NCBI GenBank assembly: GCA_009842675.1
Contig: VYEX01000003.1
Location: 1 to 36,744 of the forward strand
From: Acidimicrobiia bacterium
GTDB taxonomy: Bacteria; Actinomycetota; Acidimicrobiia; Acidimicrobiales; Bin134
Length of the DNA stretch: 36,744 nucleotides
Reading direction: 5' to 3'
The position numbers and the translations under genes were made by a program. Shown here in pieces: positions 1 through 6,923 of the stretch; position 1 is the first letter of the stretch; each line of letters opens with the position of its first letter. The notes beneath the pieces are model-generated. The model searched no databases. It was not told the DNA's origin and saw nothing but the letters and a program-made list of their open reading frames with translations.

Positions 1-1
1 G

Positions 2-1357
2 GTTTCGTGGCAGCTGCCGACATGGCCGTCCACTTTGGTGTTGCAGGCCGCGCTGGCTCGGTTGGGCGCGGTGCAGAATCCGATCATCCCGGTGTATAGG
101 GAGCGGGAGGTGGGTTTCTGCGTTCGCCAGACAGGGGCTCAGCTGTTCTTGGTGCCGTCGGTGTGGCGGGGGTTCGACTTTCAGGCCATGGCGGAGGGGA
201 TCGCCGCTGAAGTTGACGGCCTTAATGTGGTGGTGGGTGACGGGGACTTGCCAGAGGGCGATCCATCAATGCTGGACGACATTCCGGCCCCTGAGGATCC
301 CGAGGAAATCCGGTGGGTGTACTACACGTCGGGCACCACGTCTGATCCCAAAGGCGCCCGCCACTGTGACACGTCGGTCATGGCGTCGGGAATCGCCATG
401 GTGGAGCGCCAGCACGTCACCGCCGACGACAAGTTCGGACTGGCCTTTCCGTTCGCCCACATTGGCGGGGTGTCCAACTTGTCGGTGTCGTTGAGCTCGG
501 GCTGCACCCTGGTGATTGCCGAGGCGTTCGATCCCACTGACACCACCGCATTGTTCGCCCGTCACGATGTCACTCTGGTGGGTGGAGGCCCGGCCTTCTT
601 CATGGCCTTTGTGGCCGAGCAGCGCAAGCAGCCCGGCCAGCCCATCCTTCCCCGGCTCCGGCTCTTCTCCGGCGGCGGGGCGCCCATGCCGGCGTCCCAG
701 CATTACGAGGTACAGGCCGAGATCGGCGGGCGGGGATGCGGCCACGCCTGGGGGATGACCGAGGCGCCGATCATCGCCCAGAACACCCCCGACGATCCCG
801 ATGAGAAGCTGGCTGAGACCGAGGGTCGGCCGCTGGCCGGAGCGGAGATCAGGGTGGTGGGCTTCGACGGTGTTCCGGCCGACGTCGGCATGGAAGGGGA
901 GCTGTGGATCCGGGGGCCCATGGTCTGCCGGGGCTACATGGACGACGCCTTGACTGCGTCTGCGTTCGACGGGGATTGGTTCCACACCGGCGACGTGGGG
1001 TTTCTCGACGCTGAAGGGTATGTGACGCTCACTGGGCGGGTGAAAGACATCATCATCCGCAAGGGGGAGAACATCTCGGCTACCGAAATCGAGGACCTGC
1101 TGTTCGCCCACCCCAAGGTGCTCGACGCCGGGGTGATCGGGCTTCCCGACAAGGAGCGGGGCGAGCGGGTCTGCGCAGTCGTTGAGCTGGCTTCTGGTGC
1201 CGAGGGGCTTACATTGACTGAGGTCGGGGATTACTTCCGGGCATCGGGGATCATGCCGCAGAAGATTCCTGAGCAGATAGAAATCGTGGAATCGCTGCCT
1301 CGAAACGCCACCGGCAAGGTGTTGAAGCACGAGCTGCGGTCTCGATTCACAGACTGA
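2..1357 (+). CDS. Acyl-CoA synthetase, AMP-forming (5' end outside window)
   Basis: Class I adenylate-forming enzyme that would activate a carboxylic acid to its acyl-CoA through an acyl-AMP. The reading frame is open from base 2 without a start, so the N-terminus lies left of the window; residues before the internal GTG at 35 (SWQLPTW) already resemble the family. Visible motifs are the phosphate-binding loop YYTSGTTSDPKGA, the adenine-site GMTEAP, the hinge block HTGDVGFLDAEGYVTLTGR with KDIIIRKGENIS, and the C-terminal catalytic lysine in NATGKVLKHELR. All core motifs are intact, so only the beginning is missing. The substrate cannot be read from the sequence. It converges on the DUF445 gene with three bases between stops. 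Confidence 0.9.
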   Translation, partial: VSWQLPTWPSTLVLQAALARLGAVQNPIIPVYREREVGFCVRQTGAQLFLVPSVWRGFDFQAMAEGIAAEVDGLNVVVGDGDLPEGDPSMLDDIPAPEDPEEIRWVYYTSGTTSDPKGARHCDTSVMASGIAMVERQHVTADDKFGLAFPFAHIGGVSNLSVSLSSGCTLVIAEAFDPTDTTALFARHDVTLVGGGPAFFMAFVAEQRKQPGQPILPRLRLFSGGGAPMPASQHYEVQAEIGGRGCGHAWGMTEAPIIAQNTPDDPDEKLAETEGRPLAGAEIRVVGFDGVPADVGMEGELWIRGPMVCRGYMDDALTASAFDGDWFHTGDVGFLDAEGYVTLTGRVKDIIIRKGENISATEIEDLLFAHPKVLDAGVIGLPDKERGERVCAVVELASGAEGLTLTEVGDYFRASGIMPQKIPEQIEIVESLPRNATGKVLKHELRSRFTD

Positions 1358-1360
1358 CCA

Positions 1361-2371
1361 CTAAAGCACCTGTTTGATTCCGTGGATGGCTAAGCCGGCA
1401 AGGGCTCCTATGAGGGTCCCGTTGATGCGAATGAACTGGAGGTCGCGGCCGACTCGGCGCTCGATGCGGGAGCTGGTGTCGTCGGCGTCCCAGCGGGCCA
1501 CGGTGCTGCCGATCACGTTGGCTACCTCGGCTTGGGCGTGGCGGGCCAACAGGCCCACTGCGGAAACCAGCCATCGGTCCACCCGGTTCTGGAGGGTGGA
1601 GTCGCCTTGCAATGACTCTCCGGCCCTAGCCAGAACCGCCTCCACCCGGGTGGCCAACCGCTGGCTGGTTTGGAGGCGCTGGGCGTAGCTCCGCAGTCCG
1701 GCGTCGATGCGAAGGCGCAGTTCGTGCTCAGGGTCGTCGGCCATGTCGGCCAGCACTCCACGAACTCCTCGGTGGAGGCGAGTGAAGATGTGGTGATCGA
1801 GCACCTTGGGGGTATAGATGGGCGCTTCCTCCACAATGCGATCCCGCAGAACCTCGAAGTTGTCCACCAGGAAGCGGTCAGCCCGCTGCACGGCGGCGTC
1901 GACCATTGAGCGGTGGTGGCCGCCTTCGACCATCGACTCCAGTAGCCGGCCCAGAGCGGGACCCGACACCAGCCCGGCATCCCCCTCTGCGGCTAGCCAT
2001 CGGCCCAGAGCTTCAGCGGGGGCCCGGTCGGCCACCCATCGGCCCAAGTCGTCGGGCTCGAAGAAGTTGTCCTGCACGAACTCGCCCAAGCTGGCGCCGA
2101 TGGCGTTTTTGCGCCGGGGGATGATGGCGGTGTGGGGAATGGGAATGCCGAGCGGGTGTTTGAACAGGGCGGTCACCGCAAACCAGTCGGCCAAACCGCC
2201 GATCATGGCCGCTTCGGCGGCGGCCTCCACGTAGCCGGCCCAGCCGTCGCCGTCGGTGAGCAGCCGCATCACCACAAACAACACGGCGGCGGCTAGCAGC
2301 AGGCCAGTGGCCCGCCACTTGGCTCGCCGAAGCGAGGCCGGGTCGCTCAGGCGACCGTTTGGGGCATCCAT
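1361..2371 (-). CDS. DUF445 family membrane protein
   Basis: Protein of 336 residues with one N-terminal membrane helix (GLLLAAAVLFVVMRLL) and a hydrophobic C-terminal tail (GTLIGALAGLAIHGIKQVL), the layout of the DUF445/YjiN family. The family signature AAEAAMIGGLADWFAVTALF followed by HPLGIPIPHTAIIPRRK is present near the N-terminus. Function in this family is not established. The frame runs on to 2857, but the extension is low-complexity arginine/proline-rich shadow of the upstream gene; the ATG at 2371 gives the normal family length. The start overlaps the end of the upstream minus-strand gene by 25 bases, so the two are probably cotranscribed and translationally coupled. Confidence 0.87.
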   Translation of the reverse strand: MDAPNGRLSDPASLRRAKWRATGLLLAAAVLFVVMRLLTDGDGWAGYVEAAAEAAMIGGLADWFAVTALFKHPLGIPIPHTAIIPRRKNAIGASLGEFVQDNFFEPDDLGRWVADRAPAEALGRWLAAEGDAGLVSGPALGRLLESMVEGGHHRSMVDAAVQRADRFLVDNFEVLRDRIVEEAPIYTPKVLDHHIFTRLHRGVRGVLADMADDPEHELRLRIDAGLRSYAQRLQTSQRLATRVEAVLARAGESLQGDSTLQNRVDRWLVSAVGLLARHAQAEVANVIGSTVARWDADDTSSRIERRVGRDLQFIRINGTLIGALAGLAIHGIKQVL

Positions 2372-3078
2372 GACCCGCGGATCTGCTCGGCCCACGGGTA
2401 GCGCAGCGGCTCGATGAGCTGGAACGGTCCGTCCATCCCGACGTCGGTGGTGGCGGGCCGGGAGGGGGTGGCGGCCCGCAGCGCGGCCACCACCTTGGCG
2501 GGGTCGCCTTCGATCATGTGCAAGTCGATGGCGGTATCGGGAGCGAAGCGGGAAGTGAACGACACCACCGCGTGCACCCCCTCGACGGCCACCGCCGCGG
2601 GGGCGTAGATGGCGCGGTGCCAGTGTTGATCGCCGAGACCCCGGCGCAGCACCACATGAATATCGGTGTGGGAGATGTGGGGGATGTCGCCGGGATCGGC
2701 CTTCAGTGCGGGGTCGGCCACTGCCCAGTCGAGGGCCAGGGCATCGCCCAGCCGCACGATTTTCTTCTCGTCGGGGAACATCCGGTCGGCTTCCACCAGC
2801 ACCTCCCGGTAGTCGGTCATGGTGGCCATCACCCCGTCCACGTCGCCGCATAGCCAATAGATGGTGAGAAAGGCGCTGCGCCCGTCGGAGAACGCCTCAT
2901 CGCAGCCGTCGGGCCGCAACCCCTGGTGGCTGGGCGGGGCCACGTATCGGCGGCCGTGCATCACATCGGTCAGGGCGATATTGGGGGGCAGGTGCTCCAA
3001 GTCATACCAGCGGTTCCAGTCCTCGATGGCGTCGGCGTCGCAGTCGAGACCGGCAAAGATGATTCCGGTTGTCTTCAT
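2347..3078 (-). CDS. Hypothetical protein, dimeric alpha/beta-barrel-like
   Basis: 243-residue soluble protein of unknown function. The N-terminal WNRWYDLEHLPP stretch resembles EthD/NIPSNAP-type dimeric alpha/beta-barrel proteins, in which a short helix carrying W, Y, H and P lines a small-molecule pocket. A second half (around HISHTDIHVVLRRGLGDQHW) could be a second barrel repeat. This fold call is inference from motif style only. The ATG at 3078 lies six bases after a TAGCAT box, consistent with a leaderless transcript. The end overlaps the DUF445 gene by 25 bases, suggesting a two-gene operon. Confidence 0.75.
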   Translation of the reverse strand: MKTTGIIFAGLDCDADAIEDWNRWYDLEHLPPNIALTDVMHGRRYVAPPSHQGLRPDGCDEAFSDGRSAFLTIYWLCGDVDGVMATMTDYREVLVEADRMFPDEKKIVRLGDALALDWAVADPALKADPGDIPHISHTDIHVVLRRGLGDQHWHRAIYAPAAVAVEGVHAVVSFTSRFAPDTAIDLHMIEGDPAKVVAALRAATPSRPATTDVGMDGPFQLIEPLRYPWAEQIRGSWMPQTVA

Positions 3079-3084
3079 GGATTC

Positions 3085-3090
3085 ATGCTA
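3085..3090 (-). promoter_or_regulatory. -10 box TAGCAT for the gene starting at 3078
   Basis: On the minus strand TAGCAT matches the actinobacterial -10 consensus TANNNT. Exactly six bases separate it from the ATG at 3078, the spacing expected if transcription starts on the A of the start codon (leaderless mRNA). No Shine-Dalgarno sequence is visible before this ATG. No good -35 hexamer was identified. Confidence 0.45.
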
Positions 3091-3145
3091 TGACGCTGGG
3101 GTGGATTTCCTTTTGTTGGCCGGTTCCGCCATCGTCGGAAGCTGA

Positions 3146-4039
3146 TTGGGCTGCTTGATGTATTTCGTGTCGCTGGAGGGCGGGTCGTTTCTTATGGGCA
3201 CCGAGGAGGTGTGGTTTGAGGGCGACGGCGAGGGGCCGGTGCGGGAGGTGGTGCTGAGCCCTTACCAGATCGCCGCCACCGCGGTGACCAACGACGAATT
3301 CGCGTCCTTTGTCGAGGCCACCGGGTATGTAACCGTTGCTGAGCGGGAGGGGTGGTCGTTTGTGTTCGGCGGGCTGTTGCCCGACGACTTTCAGCCCACC
3401 CGAGGGGTGGTTGGTGCTGAGTGGTGGCGCCAAGTGGAAGGTGCCCGCTGGTCTCACCCCGAGGGACCGCAGTCGTCGGTGGAGGAACGGGGCAACCACC
3501 CGGTGGTGCACGTGTCGTGGTTCGACGCCGCGGCCTGCGCGGCCTGGTACGGCGCCCGATTGCCCACCGAGGCCGAGTGGGAGCACGGGTCCCGGGGTGG
3601 CCTGGTTCAGGCTCGGTTGCCGTGGGGCGACGAGATGAGCCCCGACGGGGAGCCTCGACTGAACATCTGGGAGGGGGAGTTCCCCAGCCACAACACCGCT
3701 GAGGACGGCTATGTGGGCACCGCGCCGGTTGACCAGTACGAGCCCAACGGGTTCGGCCTCTACAACTGCTCGGGCAATGTGTGGGAGTGGTGTGCCGACT
3801 GGTTCGACAACCGATTCCCGCCGGAGCGGCCCCTGGTCGATCCGATGGGGCCGCCCGAAGGTCGGGTAAGGGCCATTCGAGGCGGTTCCTACCTCTGCCA
3901 CGATTCCTACTGCAACCGCTACCGGGTGGCTGCCCGTCACGCCAACGACCCCACCTCCACCACCGGGAACATGGGTTTTCGGCTGGCGGCCGATGCGGGC
4001 ATCGAGCCCGGCCCTGGAGCCGGCTCCAAAGTGCGCTAG
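3146..4039 (+). CDS. Formylglycine-generating enzyme (FGE/SUMF1 family)
   Basis: Oxidises a cysteine in CxPxR sulfatase motifs to C-alpha-formylglycine using copper and oxygen. The whole FGE-sulfatase fold is recognisable from GGSFLMGT near the N-terminus through NHPVVHVSWFDA, ARLPTEAEWEHGSRGG, GFGLYNCSGNVWEWCADWF and the C-terminal NMGFRLA. The active-site block GGSYLCHDSYCNRYRVAAR carries both cysteines (C251 and C256 counted from the TTG start), as in true FGEs such as the Streptomyces enzyme, so it is not a degenerate SUMF1 lectin-like domain. No sulfatase gene occurs in this window, so the client must be elsewhere. Start is uncertain: TTG at 3146 with GGAAG four bases upstream, or ATG at 3158. 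Confidence 0.92.
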   Translation: MGCLMYFVSLEGGSFLMGTEEVWFEGDGEGPVREVVLSPYQIAATAVTNDEFASFVEATGYVTVAEREGWSFVFGGLLPDDFQPTRGVVGAEWWRQVEGARWSHPEGPQSSVEERGNHPVVHVSWFDAAACAAWYGARLPTEAEWEHGSRGGLVQARLPWGDEMSPDGEPRLNIWEGEFPSHNTAEDGYVGTAPVDQYEPNGFGLYNCSGNVWEWCADWFDNRFPPERPLVDPMGPPEGRVRAIRGGSYLCHDSYCNRYRVAARHANDPTSTTGNMGFRLAADAGIEPGPGAGSKVR

Positions 4040-4067
4040 TTGAAGGCGGGTAGGTATCGTCGCCGCC

Positions 4068-5201
4068 ATGAAGTTGGACTTGCTGTACGAAGTGGATGCG
4101 CCCAAGCCGTGGGGAAAGCCCCATCCCTGGGGTCAAAGGGAGCGGGAGCAGAAGGCCTACAAGGACGCCGTTGAGCAGATCAAGCTGGCCGACTCCTTCG
4201 GGTTCAACACTATTTGGGCGGTGGAGCACCACTTCCGGGAGGGACGCTCGCACTGCCCCGCCTCCGAAGTGCTGCTTGGCGCCCTGTCGATGGTGACCGA
4301 AAACATCAAAATGGGCTTCGGCGTGACCCTGACCCCCTTCGGCTTCATCCCGCCCCAGCGGATCGCCGAGAAGGTGGCCACTGTGGACATCTTGTCCAAC
4401 GGTCGGGCGGTGTGGGGCACCGGCCGGTCCACTCCGATGGAGCAGATCGCCTTCGGGGTCGACCGGGAACGCTCCCGAGACGACTGGCAAGAAGCCATCG
4501 AGATTGTGTGCGGCATGTGGCGGGAGGAGTACTTCGAGTACGACTCGCCCCGCTTCAAGTTCCCCAAGCGCATGGTCACCCCCAAGCCGATGCAGTATCC
4601 CCACCCGCCGGCATGGATGGCGTGCGCCTCGGAGAACTCTGCTGCGGTGGCCGGCAAGGCGGGCATGGGCATGCTGTCGTTCTCCATCATGCAGCCGTTG
4701 GAGGCCATGGCCCGCCACATCCGCAATTACCGGGCCGCGGCCGAGAACCCCGAGCCCATCACCGACGTGACCACCAACGCCACCGCGGCCTACACCCTGG
4801 TGCACTGCGCTGACTCCCCCCAGCAGGTGCTGGACAACGAGGTCTGGAAGTCAGTGGAGTGGTGGTACACCAACCTGGCCCAGTTCACGCTGGACTGGGA
4901 GCTGCCCGAGCTGTCACAAGAGGAGCGGGACGCAACGTTCCCGCTGCTCAAGCCGCTCATGGAAGAGGGGATCGACGATCTGATCCATCACTTCGACGAG
5001 GCCGACATGATCGTGGTGGGCGATGTGGACACCTGCTACGAGAAGATGAAGCACTACGCCGACCTCGGCGTCGACCAGCTCATCTGCTATGTGCAGTTTG
5101 GCTACCACTCCCATGAGTCGATCATGCGCACCATCGAACTCATAGGGAAAGAGATCCTCCCCGAACTCGAGAACTACACCCCGACTCCCAAGACCTCCTG
5201 A
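4068..5201 (+). CDS. LLM-class flavin-dependent oxidoreductase (luciferase-like)
   Basis: 377-residue TIM-barrel oxidoreductase of the bacterial luciferase-like monooxygenase superfamily, using FMN or F420. Typical family blocks are ADSFGFNTIWAVEHHF near residue 45, then GFGVTLTPFGFIPPQRIAEK and the DILSNGRAVWGTGRS segment, with a C-terminal substrate-cap region. The substrate is unknown; many such proteins in high-GC actinobacteria sit among acyl-CoA degradation genes. ATG at 4068 is 28 bases after the FGE stop; a TATCGT box (4055-4060) lies seven bases before it and no Shine-Dalgarno is visible, so it may have its own leaderless promoter. It is the last high-GC gene before the island. Confidence 0.9.
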   Translation: MKLDLLYEVDAPKPWGKPHPWGQREREQKAYKDAVEQIKLADSFGFNTIWAVEHHFREGRSHCPASEVLLGALSMVTENIKMGFGVTLTPFGFIPPQRIAEKVATVDILSNGRAVWGTGRSTPMEQIAFGVDRERSRDDWQEAIEIVCGMWREEYFEYDSPRFKFPKRMVTPKPMQYPHPPAWMACASENSAAVAGKAGMGMLSFSIMQPLEAMARHIRNYRAAAENPEPITDVTTNATAAYTLVHCADSPQQVLDNEVWKSVEWWYTNLAQFTLDWELPELSQEERDATFPLLKPLMEEGIDDLIHHFDEADMIVVGDVDTCYEKMKHYADLGVDQLICYVQFGYHSHESIMRTIELIGKEILPELENYTPTPKTS

Positions 5202-5396
5202 CTTTTGGGACGCCAGTATCCCCCTGTTGAATTCAGAGCAATTCAACAAATGAAAGAAACCTCATTCCACCTGCTCCTGTTTCCAATACTTGTCTTTGTT
5301 TCGAAATACTGACTTTGCCCAATTTGAATTGATTCACGATCATGTGGGTGGAAACTTCCCAAATGGGATGATCAACTGAAAAGTGCACTTTTGGTG
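5202..5396. other. Convergent intergenic region with three palindromes
   Basis: 195 bases between the convergent LLM and HEPN genes, abruptly AT-rich compared with the left side. It holds three inverted repeats: TGTTGAATT with a six-base loop and AATTCAACA (5225-5248, perfect nine-base arms), TCCCA-AA-TGGGA (5357-5368), and the perfect 14-base palindrome AAAAGTGCACTTTT (5379-5392) just beyond the HEPN stop. The first could act as a weak bidirectional terminator, and the last as a protein-binding site; no strong GC hairpin with T-run is present. This is also the left boundary of the island. No gene is seen here. Confidence 0.5.
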
Positions 5397-6809
5397 CTAT
5401 GCCCATGGAACTGGCTCAGTCTTGTTGGATACTCGATTGAAATAAGTTCCTTCGTAATTGAATTCTTTGAGGAGCAATAGCTCCAGATACCAAATGGCAG
5501 CCAAGTGGGCTTGGTCCATGAGATCAAAATTCAGTTTTGTTCCCGTATCAGGATGTACAATTTTATTTCTTACCCATGTAACAACTTCTGGAAGTTGTCC
5601 AAGATTCTTGGGATCTTGTATCTCCTGTCCTTTAGAACTGAGAGCCATGAGGGGAGCAGGGATGTCTGGGTCGATGCTCGCCAAACTCAAGAATTCTCGT
5701 ATTTTTGCACTTGCTTGCGACTTCTTTAGATCCTTTGCTTTGATCGATTGTGCAATCAGTCCATACTTGATCCAGTAGAGTGTCTCTAAAGTAGAAAACG
5801 CTGTAACAAGACCACTGTCGATAAATTTGCCATTGGCAGATGCATATCTTCCAATAAGTTGGGGCAATGTTGCCCTCCATATTGGATCATTCCATTTGTC
5901 CATGAATTTGTTAAACAGTGGACCCAAGAGCTGTCGTCCATCAATATCATACTGACTAAACCATGTATGACGGTATGCAGCAGAGTCAATAGGACCACAG
6001 CTCATTGCGTATGCTACTTGTTCGCTTGTTGGTGTTATGCCTGTAGGCAATACAATTCCGATATGAGAGGAAGATACGAATGAAAGAAACCAATAAAGTG
6101 GTTCCATAATCTCTAGTGCATCAGCGGATGCAAATGCGTTGTGATGTTCATTTGTTATTCTGCATACATGGGTTAATGTATACGAATCCCTCATTCGTGT
6201 TTCTCTCCACACTTCAGAAGAGTCAAATCTAGAATCTATATCAATGTTCCACCTGCCGTCGTAATTCAAGTGTATTCGATTAGCAGTTGTATGACGAATC
6301 TTCCTTTCTGTGTCTTCTCGGATTGTTGCAGTGTTTCCAATGTCAAACGGGAAGTTTATCAAATAGAACTGCAATTCACCGACTGGTCCATCGCACCCGA
6401 GTGCGGCATCTTGATCCAGCAACGCTGTAATTTCCACTTTTGTGTGGTTAAAGTCCGCAGACGAATCAATATGTTTGTCGATGACCCTCATCGGATGTGG
6501 AGTGCCATTGCCCTCAAGATCCAACTGCAAAATACCGCTGAAATTATAGAGGTCGAGAAGTGAGCCATCACCAAGTGTCTTAAAGTGGACATTGTATCTT
6601 GGCATTGACTGAACAGTGCAGATTACCTTTCCACTTCCTTCACATCTGAGGCTTGAGAGTACACCATCTGAAGTAGTAGCCATAGTGTGGTGAAGGGGCA
6701 TTACTGTCATAGGGCCTTCATATAGCAAGACTGACTCACCAATATCTGTAAATGGGTAGATGGGCTGAATCGCAAGAGGGTGGTCTGTCAACTCGGGAAT
6801 ATCTTCCAT
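5397..6809 (-). CDS. HEPN-domain protein, ApeA-like (putative anti-phage RNase)
   Basis: 470-residue protein with a long N-terminal beta-rich region (about 1-290) and a helical C-terminal region (about 330-460) that looks like a HEPN domain. R414-N415-K-I-V-H419 fits the HEPN RNase motif Rx4-6H with the frequent RN pair, followed by a hydrophobic helix and GTYFNRV, as I recall from the ApeA-type HEPN group. HEPN proteins of this kind are metal-independent RNases that act in abortive phage defence. The ATG at 6809 was chosen because upstream sequence is shadow of the helicase gene and a good promoter sits directly before it. Codon and base composition are AT-rich (a 60-base sample at 6001 is 45% GC), unlike the neighbouring trio. 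It is divergent from the helicase gene. The HEPN assignment is fairly confident; the ApeA relation is inference. Confidence 0.82.
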   Translation of the reverse strand: MEDIPELTDHPLAIQPIYPFTDIGESVLLYEGPMTVMPLHHTMATTSDGVLSSLRCEGSGKVICTVQSMPRYNVHFKTLGDGSLLDLYNFSGILQLDLEGNGTPHPMRVIDKHIDSSADFNHTKVEITALLDQDAALGCDGPVGELQFYLINFPFDIGNTATIREDTERKIRHTTANRIHLNYDGRWNIDIDSRFDSSEVWRETRMRDSYTLTHVCRITNEHHNAFASADALEIMEPLYWFLSFVSSSHIGIVLPTGITPTSEQVAYAMSCGPIDSAAYRHTWFSQYDIDGRQLLGPLFNKFMDKWNDPIWRATLPQLIGRYASANGKFIDSGLVTAFSTLETLYWIKYGLIAQSIKAKDLKKSQASAKIREFLSLASIDPDIPAPLMALSSKGQEIQDPKNLGQLPEVVTWVRNKIVHPDTGTKLNFDLMDQAHLAAIWYLELLLLKEFNYEGTYFNRVSNKTEPVPWA

Positions 6810-6815
6810 GTGCAA

Positions 6816-6846
6816 ACAATATTTCGAATATGTGACACAGTGACAA
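6816..6846 (-). promoter_or_regulatory. Promoter of the HEPN gene (TTGTCA-N19-TATTGT)
   Basis: On the minus strand a -35 box TTGTCA (6846-6841, five of six matches to TTGACA), a 19-base spacer and a -10 box TATTGT (6821-6816) precede the ATG at 6809 by exactly six bases, so the mRNA would be leaderless. The spacer includes TGTGACACA, a nine-base inverted repeat with one central base, which could be an operator because it lies between the two divergent transcription units. The helicase gene must have its promoter in the same region (6810-6923); TAGAGT at 6874-6879 is a weak -10 candidate for it. Confidence 0.5.
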
Positions 6847-6923
6847 GGTTCTGGGAGGTGTCGTTGTAGCGAGTAGAGTTCGAGGTCGGATGTGGTGGAA
6901 GCGGCCCCGGTGCAGGAGTGAAC

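Noticed and set aside
266..1330. Long minus-strand frame (354 codons) opposite the first acyl-CoA synthetase
   Set aside because: It is antisense to clear family motifs; its text has no recognisable domain and arises from high-GC codon bias.
3192..4805. Minus-strand frame of 537 codons across the FGE and LLM genes
   Set aside because: It spans two well-supported plus-strand genes and has low-complexity arginine, proline and threonine runs, typical of a high-GC shadow frame.
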